Below are positions 19,656 to 29,499 of a stretch of 64,000 bases of DNA, piece by piece. This DNA is from Tricholomella constricta (taxonomy: Eukaryota > Basidiomycota > Agaricomycetes > Agaricales > Lyophyllaceae), in the NCBI GenBank assembly GCA_013368375.1, contig JAACJP010000033.1, forward strand, positions 124,001-188,000. Direction: 5' to 3'. Under the pieces are notes generated by a model. It had not been told where the DNA came from, did no database searches, and worked only from the letters and a program-made list of their open reading frames with translations. The first letter of the stretch is position 1; each line of letters starts with the position of its first letter. The translations under genes and the position numbers were made by a program.

Positions 19656-20093
19656 ATGCACCAAGAGGAGATGTGTGTGCCTGATGTGTACCATCAAAGC
19701 TTTCCTCCAGGCGCCATCGAGCGCATCATCTGCTACGAAGCCGAGCTCGATCCCTTCCTGACTGTGGTTGGTAAGCTTGACTTAGCTCTACTTCCACCAA
19801 TGTATGTGATTCATGACAGTCTTGAAGAGGTACATGATCACAATGATGCATATGAACGCCGCCGTGAAAGACTCTGTGCACAGAAACGCGCAGAGCAAAG
19901 TCGGATCGCCTACCTAAAAGGATTATTTATCTATGCAGTGACATTCCCCTTTTGCGCTGCGACGTTTTGCCGCTATTGCTACAGAAGCCACACCACCCCT
20001 CCCAATCCAGAAGGATCTACCTTCAGCTCTCGCTCATCAGTCTCAATATTTCAGAGGAGTAAAGGTAGTGGCAAAGGTTTGAAACCAGAGTGA
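19656..20093 (+). CDS. Hypothetical protein with one membrane span
   Basis: 145 residues. It has a polar N-terminal part (AIERIICYEAELDPFL), a charged helical stretch (YERRRERLCAQKRAEQSR, ~88-105), a hydrophobic Cys-rich segment (GLFIYAVTFPFCAATFCRYC, ~109-128) and a Ser-rich tail. There is no known domain. It lies just left of the TGATGCAT array and may be the last exon of a longer gene. Composition differs from the adjacent minisatellite. Start and exon structure are uncertain. Confidence 0.3.
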   Translation: MHQEEMCVPDVYHQSFPPGAIERIICYEAELDPFLTVVGKLDLALLPPMYVIHDSLEEVHDHNDAYERRRERLCAQKRAEQSRIAYLKGLFIYAVTFPFCAATFCRYCYRSHTTPPNPEGSTFSSRSSVSIFQRSKGSGKGLKPE

Positions 20094-20167
20094 TATAAAT
20101 ACGTCTTCTGAGTGGGATGTACTGTGTGTCTATTTGACCTTGGACTTCCCACCAGACCCTGTGGTAA

Positions 20168-20975
20168 TCATGCATAATGTACTGTAACAAGCCTTGAATT
20201 GTAATGCAATATAGGCTGTAGTAACAGATCACCAATAATGCATCACAACGTCGTTCAGACCAGCTACCAGTCCCTTATCCTCCGCTGCTTGCAGGTACCC
20301 ACAATTATGCATCAGTGCCACTGCTTAGCGTTGGCTGATCATGCATTGCGCGACCGTCAAGCCAACATTTTCTCCTCACCGTTGCCTATTAATGCATCAC
20401 ACTACTGCTGAGCCACTGCTTGGTCCCGATGCATTGCTGCCGCTGCTTACCGTTGACAAATAATGCAATACGCTGCCGTCGAACCGGCCTTCTTTTGGCA
20501 CTGCTGGATGATTACCGTTGACGAATAATGCAACACGCTACCGTCGAGCGGGCCTTCCCTGTTTTGGCACTGCTTGATGATGCATCACTGCCGCCGCCTA
20601 CCATCCACGAATCATGCACCATGCTACCGTTGAGCTGGCCTCCCCACTTCTGGCGCCATGTGACAGTGATGCATTGTTGCTGCTGCCTACCATCAACGAA
20701 TAATGCATCACAATACCGTCGAGCTGGTCTTCCCTCTTTTGGCACTGCTCGATGATGCATTTCTGCTTCTGCTTACCGTTGACGAATAATGTATCATGTT
20801 ACCGTCGAGCCGACCTTCCCTCTTCTTGCACTGCTTGATCCTGATGCATTGTCGCCGCTGCTTACCGTTGACGAGAAATGCACCACGCTATCGTTGAGGT
20901 GGCCCTTTCTCTCCTGTACCATGTGACAGTGATGCATTGTCGCTCTGCTTGCCGTTGGCCAGTGATGCATTGTGC
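20168..20975. repeat. Left array of the ATGCAT/TGATGCATCA palindrome
   Basis: I count 13 ATGCAT words in about 0.8 kb, mostly within TGATGCAT or AATGCATCAC, embedded in degenerate ~100-120-bp units that also contain TACCGTTGACG, CCGTCGAGC and TTTTGGCACTGCTTGATG. The same core recurs at high density at 34.3-35.8 kb. Confidence 0.8.
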
Positions 20976-21483
20976 TATCGTCGGGCCGTCTCACGCCATA
21001 GAACTACACATTAAACACATGATATTGTACCAAAAACAAATGACAAAAAACAGATTAGGAACTGACTATGACTAATCTATGGCAAGAGGTCAAGATAGAG
21101 CAGAGCGAAGACATGGTCCAAAAAATAGCAGAGCGAAGACAAGATAACAAAATAGATAAGCAATACAGCAAGAGATCAAGACGACACAACAAGATCGATA
21201 AATAAATCAATTGGGGCAGATTAAGTGTCAAGAGATTAATTCAGCCTCGCCCTATTGTAATGATGATCAGGTGGCATACAATTTCGAGTAGTGAAAATAA
21301 ACATACCGTTTAGAGGGCCGCGCAGATCTATCATCAGTGGGACGCTTGTCGCGGACAATGGTCATGGCCTCCAGGCACCGGTGTACGTCGCCGAGACATG
21401 AAGTCCAGAGCAGCACTGAGCTGTCCTGATATGCAGAACCGGTATGCATACAGTGGCCCCACCACGAAAGAAGTGTCAGGACA

Positions 21484-21493
21484 GATACCATGC
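21484..21493. repeat. 10-bp target site duplication, left copy
   Basis: GATACCATGC here is repeated at 24262-24271, on the outer sides of the TIRs of the 2.77-kb element. In the undisturbed gene it would occur once, within the GMVS codons. Confidence 0.85.
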
Positions 21494-21515
21494 AGTACTT
21501 TACACTCCCCCTGGT

Positions 21516-21720
21516 GTTCCTCATGGAGTCCATGGAGTCCGCGGAATCCCTGTGGATTCCCCGTGGATTCCCTGTGGATTCCCCGTGAATTCCGTGGAAT
21601 CCATGGACTCCACAGGGAACATGTAAGTCCATAAAAAACTACAAGTCCCCTACAATATGAAGAGGAATCCCTGTGGAGTCCGCATGGACTCCACAAACCT
21701 GGACTCGGGAACACTCTACC
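21516..21720. repeat. Left subterminal array of GGAATCC/GGACTCC palindromes
   Basis: Repeated words TCCATGGAGTCC, GTGGATTCCC, TCCGCGGAATCC, TGGAATCCATGG and TGGAGTCCGCATGG follow the left TIR. Related words precede the right TIR. Such paired subterminal arrays are typical binding sites in DNA transposons. Confidence 0.7.
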
Positions 21721-21849
21721 GAAGTCACAGTCATCCACCCTCTGTGGGCATTGTGCTCAGGAGACAATGATATATCAAAAAAATCATGTATTTTCTACTC
21801 TACAAAAATAAAACAACAAAATAAAAAAAAAGAGATAAAGAAAGTGGTA

Positions 21850-23820
21850 GTGGTGGGGTCGTCATCATCGTCGTGGCCGTGGTCATCGAGTGGTGCCGTC
21901 GCCGTGGTGGTGGTGGTGTCGTCGCCGTCGTCACCGTCGTCGTGGCCGTTGTGCCGTCGTCGTCGTGTTGTGGTGGTGGTTTGGTGGTGGTGATGCCGTC
22001 GCCGTCGTCGTGGTGTTGTGGTGGTGGTGGCCATCGTCGTCGTCGTGTGGTGGTGATGATGGTGTGGTGTGGTGGTTTGGTGGTGCCGTCGCCGTGGTGG
22101 TGGTGGTGTCGTCACCGTCGTCGTGGCCGTTGTGCCGTCGTCGTCGTGTTGTGGTGGTGGTGGCCATCGTCGTCGTCGTGTGGTGGTGATGATGGTGTGG
22201 TGTGGTGGTTTGGTGGTGCCGTCGCCGTGGTGGTGGTGGTGTCGTCACCGTCGTCGTGGCCGTTGTGCCGTCGTCGTCGTGTTGTGGTGGTGGTGGCCAT
22301 CGTCGTCGTCGTGTGGTGGTGATGATGGTGTGGTGTGGTGGTTTGGTGGTGCCGTCGCCGTGGTGGTGGTGGTGTCGTCACCGTCGTCGTGGCCGTTGTG
22401 CCGTCGTCGTCGTGTTGTGGTGGTGGTGGCCATCGTCGTCGTCGTGTGGTGGTGATGATGGTGTGGTGGTGGTGGTTTGGTGGTGCCGTCGCCGTGGTGG
22501 TGGTGGTGTCGTCGCCGTCGTCACCGTCGTCGTCGCCGTCATCACCGTCGTCGTCGCCGTCGTCACCGTCGTCGTCGCCGTCGTCACCGTCGTCGTGGCC
22601 GTTGTGCTGTCGTCGTGGCCGTTGCGCTGTCGTCGTCGTGTCGTGGTGGTGGTTTGGTGGTGGTGATGCCGTCGCCGTCGTCGTCGCGTTGTGCTGGTGG
22701 TGGCCATCGTCGTCGTCGTGTGGTGGTGATGATGGTGGTGGTGCCGTCGTCGTCGTCGTGTGGTGGTGATGATGGTGGTGGTGCCGTCGCCGTTGTCGTC
22801 GTGGTGGTTGTCGTGGTGGTTGTGGTGTGCCATCGCCGTCGTGGTGGTGGTGGTGCCGTCGCCGTCGCCGTGCCGTTGTTGGGGTGGTGGTGTTGTGGCC
22901 GTGGTGGTGGTGTTGTGGTGGTAGTGAGGTCGTCGCCGTCGTGGGGGTGGTGCCGTCGCCGTCGCCGTGCCGTTGTTGGGGTGGTGGTGTGGTGGCCGTG
23001 GTGGTGGTGTTGTGGTGGTAGTTGCCGTTGTTGGGGTGGTGGTGTGGTGGCCGTGGTGGTGGTGTTGTGGGGTGGTGTTGTGGTGGTAGTGAGGTCGTCG
23101 CCGTCGTGGGGGTGGTGCCGTCGCCGTCGCCGTGCCGTTGTTGGGGTGGTGGTGTGGTGGCCGTCGTGCTGGTGGTGGTGGGATGCAGGTGTGTGGTGGT
23201 GCCATCGCCGTCGTCGTGGCCGTTCGTCGTCGTGTCGTCGTCGTGGGGCCGTCGCCGTCGTCGTGGTGTTGTGGTGGTGGTGGTGTGGTGATGGCGTGGT
23301 GGTGTGGTCGCCGTTGCCGTCATCGTGGTATTGTTGTAGTAGTGTGGCCATCGTGGTGGTGGTGGTGGTGGTGGTGAGGTGGCGGGGTCGTTGTCGTCTT
23401 CGTGGTGGTAGTGGTGAGGTCGTCGTCGTTGTGGCCATCGTGGTGGTGAACGCGGGTGGGGTTGTCGTCGTCGTCGTGGCCGTCGCCGTCGTCGTTCGTC
23501 GTCGTGCCGTTGTCGTGGGTGGTGGTGGTGGTGTGGTGGTGGTGCCGTCGTCGTCGTCGTGCTGTTGTCGTCGTCGTCATGCCGTCATCCATTGTGGTCG
23601 TCATCCAGTGGTCTCATGGACCTGGTGGTGTGGAAGCTGGTGCACGTGGTAGTCAGTGCTCGTGGCGGTGGGCGCAGTCGACGCACCTGGGGGCTCTCCC
23701 CCAGCTGGGGTCTGCCCTTTTCCGGCCCTCTCCTACCACTGTCGTTGTCGTCGTTATCGCTATCGTTGTCGTCGTTGTCGTTGTTTGGGTGGTGGTGGTG
23801 GGTGGTGGTGGTCGTCACTG
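21850..23820. repeat. GTG/GTC-rich satellite with a 133-bp higher-order unit
   Basis: About 2 kb consist almost only of GTG, GTC and GCC words. The plus strand is G/T-rich and nearly free of A. Between 22069 and 22468 a 133-bp unit repeats three times (identical frames restart at 22069, 22202 and 22335). Other variants follow, with GTCGTCACC and GTTGTTGGGGTGGTGGTG units. Long open frames on both strands (for example 403 codons on the minus strand, 22112-23323) read as poly-Thr/His/Arg/Asp. These I treat as artefacts. Confidence 0.9.
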
Positions 23821-23895
23821 GTGCAGCGTGAGCGTCACAAGCACGTGCATCAGCGTTTTGCCAATATGTAACATGCCCTTTGTTAGTTGTGAACT

Positions 23896-23972
23896 GGACT
23901 AGTGGCCTAGTGGTTTAGCGCGACACGTTCAAATCCTCGATGTGGCAAAGCAAGGGTTCGATTCCTGCTGGT
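23896..23972 (+). other. tRNA-like Pol III promoter (SINE-like remnant)
   Basis: TGGCCTAGTGG (23903-23913) fits the A box consensus, and GGTTCGATTCC (23955-23965) fits the B box, 52 bp apart. A 7-bp acceptor-like pairing (GGACTAG with CTGGTGC) has one mismatch, but the T stem and anticodon arm do not fold cleanly. It is therefore a degenerate tRNA or tRNA-derived SINE head, not a functional tRNA gene. Confidence 0.4.
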
Positions 23973-23994
23973 GCAAATAATTTTGCATTAGAAA

Positions 23995-24238
23995 ATTGCG
24001 GCGCACGGAGTCCGTTGATTCCATGCTGTCCTTGTGGATTCCATAAGGAATTTAGTCCGCGCGGATTCCAAGATTCCGTGTGTTCCACACGGAATTTGCA
24101 AGGACTCCACAAGGACTGACCTGGACTGGACTCTTGGATTTGAGTGGTGTCTCAGCCACACATTGTCCACATGGACTCCTTATGGATTCCATGGAATCCG
24201 CGGACTCCACAAGGAGTCCATGGAATCCATATGGAATT
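23995..24238. repeat. Right subterminal array of GGAATCC/GGACTCC palindromes
   Basis: Words such as GTGGATTCCATAAGGAATTT, TTCCACACGGAA, TGGAATCCGCGGACTCCA and TCCATATGGA precede the right TIR, mirroring the left end. Confidence 0.7.
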
Positions 24239-24261
24239 ACCAGGGGGAGTGTAAAGTCCTC

Positions 24262-24271
24262 GATACCATGC
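24262..24271. repeat. 10-bp target site duplication, right copy
   Basis: GATACCATGC, identical to 21484-21493. Confidence 0.85.
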
Positions 24272-27212
24272 CATTAGGACCTCCCTTCCTCAAGGGCCCC
24301 CATACGTCTGTAGTGACGTTGGGAGGAGGCGTGTACACTGCCATCGGCAAAAGGCTTGCGCTCGACTCACGAAACGCTGGCTGCATAGCCTTCCACCATG
24401 CAAGGACAGCATGGCCAAACTCCAGCGGTGCGGCAATACTCGGAGTGACGTCGTATGCCCGAGCACCTCCTCGTCCCTTTGAAATCCACTTCGCCCATTC
24501 CTGTGGCCGCAAACTAACCATCGGGAGCGTGGCCTTGGTCTTATATCCCAGCGCATCTTCAAAATTCAGCCAGGCTTGAACACACTGACGCCAACCTTCA
24601 CCCAGATCCGATGCTCTCAGAAACACCTCCGCGGCAATAGCCCATTCTGGGCGACCCTCATCAAGGCCAGGCTGCACGTTCTCCTTGTTGGCGGTAGAGC
24701 TGTCCATTGGGGTCTTGTCGACGGAGCCGATCTTGTTCATGAGATGGGCACGTGTGGATGGGATGATGCTCCGGCCTGATCGCGAACGTGCATGCTGAGA
24801 TGTCGCATCACTATTTGCATCAGCGATCGGTAGTAGAGGGTACACTTGGGTTGTGGCAGCGACAGTGATAGACGCCGGCAGAGTGGAGGTAGGCGGTGGA
24901 GCGGCGGAGGGAACGGTGAGCGGAGGTGTGGGAGCAGCAGTGGCCGCAGCAGCGAGAGGGGTAAGGGTGGCAGTGGTTGCGATGGGAGAAGGCACAGTTG
25001 CAGCGAAGGAAGTTGCCTGAGTGGCAGGAGCAGGCGGGGTAGAGGTGGCGGAGGCGGCGGAGGCGGCGGAGGCGGCGGAGGCGGCGGAGGCGGCGGCAGG
25101 TGTGGGCACGGTTATACCGGAATAAGTTGGCTGAAGAGTCGTGGTGGTAGCCCCGGGAGTAGAGGCAGAGGTAGTGGTAGCCCCGGGAGTAGAGGCAGAG
25201 GTCGTGATAGCGGCGGGAGCCGTAGTGGTAGCGGCAGGAGGGGTAGTAGTAGTAACGGGAGGGGTAGTGGTAGCGACGGGAGGGGTAGTGGTAGCGATGG
25301 GAGGGGTAGTGGTAGCGGCGGGAGGGGTAGTGGTAGTGGTAGCGGCGGGAGGGGTAGTAGTAGTAGTGTGAGGGGTAGTGGTAGGACCGGGAGGGGTAGT
25401 GGTAGCGACGGTGGGGGAAGTGGTAAAGACGGGGGTAGTGGTAGCGACGGGAGGGGCAGTAGTGGTGGCAGTGGTACAGAGTGCAGGTAGACTTATAGGA
25501 AATTGAGCTGGCTCGGGCACGGCGTTCCAGTTCTGGGCTGAGAAATCGAAACTGGCTGGAATGGGAAGCATGGAGAGGCCATCAAGCGGTTCGGAAGTCG
25601 TTTCAGCAGGCATTGGGACATTTATGCCAGAGAAGAAGTCAGGCGAGGTCAACTGCGCCCAGTCAAAGTTACCCGGCATGAACTGGGACCAATCACCGAT
25701 GGGTCCCATCTCGGTGTTCTCAATGGTGGAAAAGAGGTTCGACAGATCGTCACTGTCATCCACAGGAGAATCGTCGAAGTCAGGCAAGCCGTCCGAGGAA
25801 CCGGAGGTGGGCTGGTCTTGAGAGAAAGCGGCGGATATCGAAGGCCCTGCTGGAAAGGGTAAGGGGCTTGGGACCGAAGATGGGGGCTCGGGCAGTGGTT
25901 CCGAGTTCATCGAATCCGGCATTGAAACGGGTGATGCATTGTCTTCCCCGGTAATCGACACTTCAGCAAAGAAGTCAGTTTCCTACTATAGAGCGATACA
26001 CGACTCTCACCTGTTGCTGACATTGATGCATCATCAGTCTTCGGAATTGTATACAAGCCGTCAAGGTCAGGAAGGGCTTCATCGTTTGCCTCGATCATGT
26101 CGTTGCTGGACTCTTCGACTGTTGCCCCTAGTGCTCGTGAACGGCGAATCTGTGTCGCTACACCCAAAAGAGTCAGTTTCAATTGTTTTCTTCGATATAC
26201 CAGCACTTACGGTACATTTGTGAAAGAAAGTCTGCGTATGGTTCCATGTACGTCTTCTCAAACGACGTGTGCGCTTGACCGAATTGCTTGTTTAACGTCG
26301 TTTCACCGATATGATAACTGAAGAGAAAGGTGAGGCGATGTCGAACGACTCTTGAATAACATGGACTGACCTAGCGACATTGATCTCCCCTTTCGCCGAA
26401 GGGTCAGGTCCACCCATCAGGACTGTGAATGCCCATCCCGTCCTCTCTGCCAACGAATCGAGAAAATGGCCAAGGACTCGGGGACAGTCGTTGATGGCTC
26501 TGGAGAGGGTGATGTGAGAATCACGGCGGCAAGTTTATTTTCCAGTGTAAGTAAGTATTACTCACTGCAAATACTGTTCGGGTGTTCGCGGCGCCGCTGT
26601 CAAGGGAATCGCTTTCTTGGCAATCAAGGCCCGCAACATTGCCTCAACCTCGGCCTTTACCTCTTCATCTTCCTCTGCTTCCCACAACCGCCTCGTTACT
26701 TGTGTGGTCAGAACCAGCTTCTCACCGCGGGTCGTTGCCTTGGCCTTCCGGATTGCGGATTGGACTTCGTCGCGGATCCTTTCAGTATAGTACAATTTCG
26801 AGTATATTTCGGACCTGGTAGGCAGTCTAGTACGGCTGAAAAGCGACCCAAATGCCTTGTCCCGTCTCTTGAGGGAACGAGCTTTTGGAGCACTCGAGCG
26901 CCATCGGTACCAAGTTTGCAGTTGCTGAGAAAACAAATGTTATATTTTTAAACAATCAATTTGATGGATCTGACAAACAGTGCGCCGTGTCTTGATGGCC
27001 GACGTGAGTGCCTCCCTTTCCTCAGGGCTATAGTCCAAAACTGCTTTCCCAGGAAACAAGACTTGCCCCTCGGGGAATTCGCGTTCCCAGTCCTCATACG
27101 TGTCAGCCCAGAAGACGGTAAAATCACCCGTCTTCTGGACTTCCAAATATCGAGGCAAGCGTTGTACCAGGAACTCATGTTGGTCAGGCGTGGCCCACCG
27201 GACCTGTGGCAT

Positions 27213-27483
27213 CTGAAATGATCATTTTGAATTGCATCTTAGTAGATCGGGAGAAATGACACACCTTGGCTACAATTTTACGATCTCAGGAACTGACGCC
27301 GATACTAGCCCGGCACGTTGGCTCGTAACAGGGGCAAACCTTAATTTGAGAAACTGCCCAGCTCCCATCAATTCAATTGACAACACCAAGCCACAAGCGG
27401 CGCCTATATAAACCGATCAATCACACCCTGTTAACCTTTATCCCCACTCAAACTCTTATTCCCGTTTGCTTCCGCCTCCTGCA
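27213..27483. other. Divergent intergenic region
   Basis: This separates the start of the minus-strand gene at 27212 from the start of the plus-strand gene at 27484. TATATAAA occurs near 27403-27410, about 75 bp before the ATG at 27484, and is a plausible TATA box for that gene. Confidence 0.5.
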
Positions 27484-28582
27484 ATGACTCAATCCAGCAA
27501 CATGGACGCGGGTGTGCCTACCGGCTCCCCCTCTTCCCTTACGCTTTCCGATCTGCTCCGTATCCTCACCATCAGTGGTCGTGAGTCGCTTTCTTTCTTC
27601 TTTTCGTCTTCTCATTTTTTACCTTCAGTGGATTTCACGTTGACCGTGGGGCAGCCGACCGCCAACAATGACACCGCTCCCGGCGAGCCTTTTCCATCGG
27701 TCGAACCTAACCTGCCCACCATAGTCGGTTCTTCCCATCTTGCTCACGGTGAGTTGACTTTATCCTCATTTTCAAATTTTACCTCACGAAGACTCTGTAA
27801 TGCAGCAGCGTTCTCCTCGTTGCCTCCTGGCATATCAGGTATAACTATCACCAGTACGTGCTAACAAACTACTTCCTTGACGTACCACTGATGCATCACT
27901 TACAGGAACTCAAAACGCCGCTGGCCCCTCTGTTGTGTCTTCGGCTGACGCTGGCCCCGTGGATGCGTCTCCTGATGCTGCAGCTGTCCCCGCCGTCGCC
28001 GCTGTCCCCGCCGCCGTTCCCGTCGCCACTGCTGTCCCCGCCGCCGTTCCCGTCGCCACTGCTGTCCCCGCCGCCGTTCCCGTCGCCACTGCTGTCCCCA
28101 CCGCAGTTCCCGTCGCCACTGCTGTCCCCGCCGCCGTTCCTGTCGCCACTGCTGTTCCTGCGACCTCTCCTGCCTCCACTCTGGCTGCCACAGTCCCTGC
28201 TACTGCCCACGCCCTAGCTGCCAATGCAGTCGCGGCTCCTGTGGGCTCGCTCGGCCCTAGTAATGTCAGTGATCACGAAGGTACGTGAAATCCCCCCACA
28301 AATCCAGGCACCTGACTAATGAGTGCAATTAGATGAAGTGGCCAGCATCCGCTGGTACACTGTTACGCGTGGCCGCAAGGTGGGTGTCTTTGCGAATTGG
28401 TAAGTGCTCTGCTCGCCTGTATTCATTTTTTTTGAATCTCCATCTTTTCACCTAGGGATACCGTCGCTCCGCTTGTCGTCAGCGTCTCTGGCGCCGTGTA
28501 TGCCAGGCATTCTAGCCGTGCCCAAGCGGAGGGTGCATACTCCCGCGCCCTCGGGGCCGGCAATGTCTTGGTGATGGCCTGA
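27484..28582 (+). CDS. Protein with a viroplasmin / RNase H1 N-terminal-like domain
   Basis: Six exons (27484-27580, 27629-27748, 27806-27838, 27906-28280, 28333-28399, 28456-28582) join in phase and give 272 residues. Introns are 48-67 nt with GTGAGT/GTATAA/GTACGT/GTAAGT donors. The N-terminal two-thirds are low complexity, including five copies of a 10-residue VPAAVPVATA unit (30-bp DNA repeat). The C-terminal ~60 residues (IRWYTVTRGRKVGVF, then WDTVAPLVVSVSGAVY and RAQAEGAYSRAL) match the pattern of the small domain shared by caulimovirus viroplasmin and eukaryotic RNase H1 N-termini (WY.V..G...GVF..W......V.G..GA.Y......EA..A), which binds RNA:DNA hybrids in RNase H1. No RNase H catalytic domain follows. 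The function is therefore unknown. It could be element cargo. Confidence 0.75.
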
Positions 28583-29499
28583 TGATTGCCGGGCCGAATT
28601 TTTTTGGACACATATAATTATCTTGCAGCCTCGTGTACATTGCCGCTATCACTCGCTCTTCACACTCGCTCTTCACCATGCTGAATTGTTATGATCGTAG
28701 TCGTATTATGTACTGTTATCTAATCGACCTCACTATTATCTTGTAGATCATCCCCCTTACCTCTCAATACTCCGTATTCTCCGCCCCTCCATACTCCGTC
28801 TCAAAAATAGATCAAAATTTCTTGGAATGCCTTGGCGTGATGAACGAATTTTCAAATGATTTGAAGTACGGACCACTATATGAATGGATGGATGAACCTA
28901 CAGTACTTACTTTGTCCTCGCGCAAGTCAAAAATTGCCTAAAATGACAGTTCAATTTTAGAACTTGACAGTTCAATTTTAGAACACGATCGAATAATCTA
29001 AATACAGCACCGGGATTCTGGACCAGCCAATAGGAGGACGTTTAAATCGCTACTGAAGAAATCGTGAAGAAAGTATTCGACGTACAACAATGTATAATGG
29101 ACAGCTACTCCTCCAAAAACTATGTGAGACAGCTCGCGTGATATCTAGCTCTCTCCTGACCTAACTTTGAACAATATTTTTCGAGGTCGTAAAAAGTAAA
29201 TCCCGTACAACTAGATCATTGTACAAGACTGGAATCGACCCCATCGCCAGCATAAGATAGTGTCCCCCGACAGGACAAAATAACTTTTTGCATCTCAAGC
29301 ACAACTAAAACTCAACTTGTATGCCCTAAACTTATTTAGCCTACTGCCGGTGCCTCAGGCGATGCTCTGAATCTCGTAACTGATGACAACGAGTTCGCTA
29401 ACTGATGACAACGAGTTCGCGCAGTGTACTGTTTCATTCTCGACGAGTATAGCAGCAATTAACCGTAATGCATTACTCAAGTCTATTCAAAGCAAGTGA
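28583..29499. other. Intergenic DNA with short direct repeats
   Basis: No gene. Two adjacent 22-bp copies (TAACTGATGACAACGAGTTC, 29377-29398 and 29399-29420) and two copies of TGACAGTTCAATTTTAGAAC near 28945-28985 are the only structure seen. It lies between convergent genes. Confidence 0.6.

Larger units (their letters stand above)
21494..24261. mobile_element. Non-autonomous Mutator-like element carrying a GTG/GTC satellite
   Basis: The element is 2768 bp long. The 22-bp TIRs, 21494-21515 and 24239-24260, match at 21/22 positions and share ACTTTACACTCCCCCTGGT. They are flanked by a perfect 10-bp target duplication. Duplications of 9-11 bp are characteristic of Mutator-like elements. There is no transposase gene. 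The interior is subterminal palindrome arrays at both ends, a ~2-kb GT-rich satellite and a tRNA-like Pol III signature. One extra base (24261) lies between the right TIR and the duplication. Confidence 0.8.
21236..27212 (-). pseudogene. Basidiomycete multi-exon gene disrupted by a Mutator-like element
   Basis: Read on the minus strand, an exon at about 26979-27212 (EFLVQRLPRYLEVQ) joins one at ~26567-26924. Short exons at ~26.35-26.5 kb (GWAFTVLMGGPDP) and ~26.05-26.25 kb follow, then a long exon from ~25.95 kb to 24262. The long exon has a Thr/Pro/Ala low-complexity middle and a conserved tail (GWRQCVQAWLNFE, RPQEWAKWISKGRG, VLAWWKAMQP, LRKGGPNGMVS). The reading continues 2.77 kb away at 21483 as SVLTLLSWWGHC...LGDVHRCLEAM and ends near 21236. 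The 21494-24261 element plus a 10-bp duplication splits the codons for GMVS. I recognise the layout as a family widespread in mushroom genomes, of unknown function. The pre-insertion frame appears intact. Confidence 0.75.

Noticed and set aside
22112..23323. 403-codon minus-strand open frame (poly-Thr/His/Arg/Asp)
   Set aside because: It lies wholly inside the GTG/GTC satellite. Similar frames open in other phases and on both strands, and there is no non-repetitive sequence.
21494..24261. CACTA-type assignment of the element (CACT near the end, subterminal repeats)
   Set aside because: The TIR starts about nine bases outside the CACT and the target duplication is 10 bp, not 2-3 bp, so a Mutator-like origin fits better.
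24846..25490. 214-codon Gly/Ser/Arg-rich plus-strand frame
   Set aside because: It is antisense to the Thr/Pro-rich low-complexity part of the minus-strand gene, whose flanking exons carry conserved motifs.
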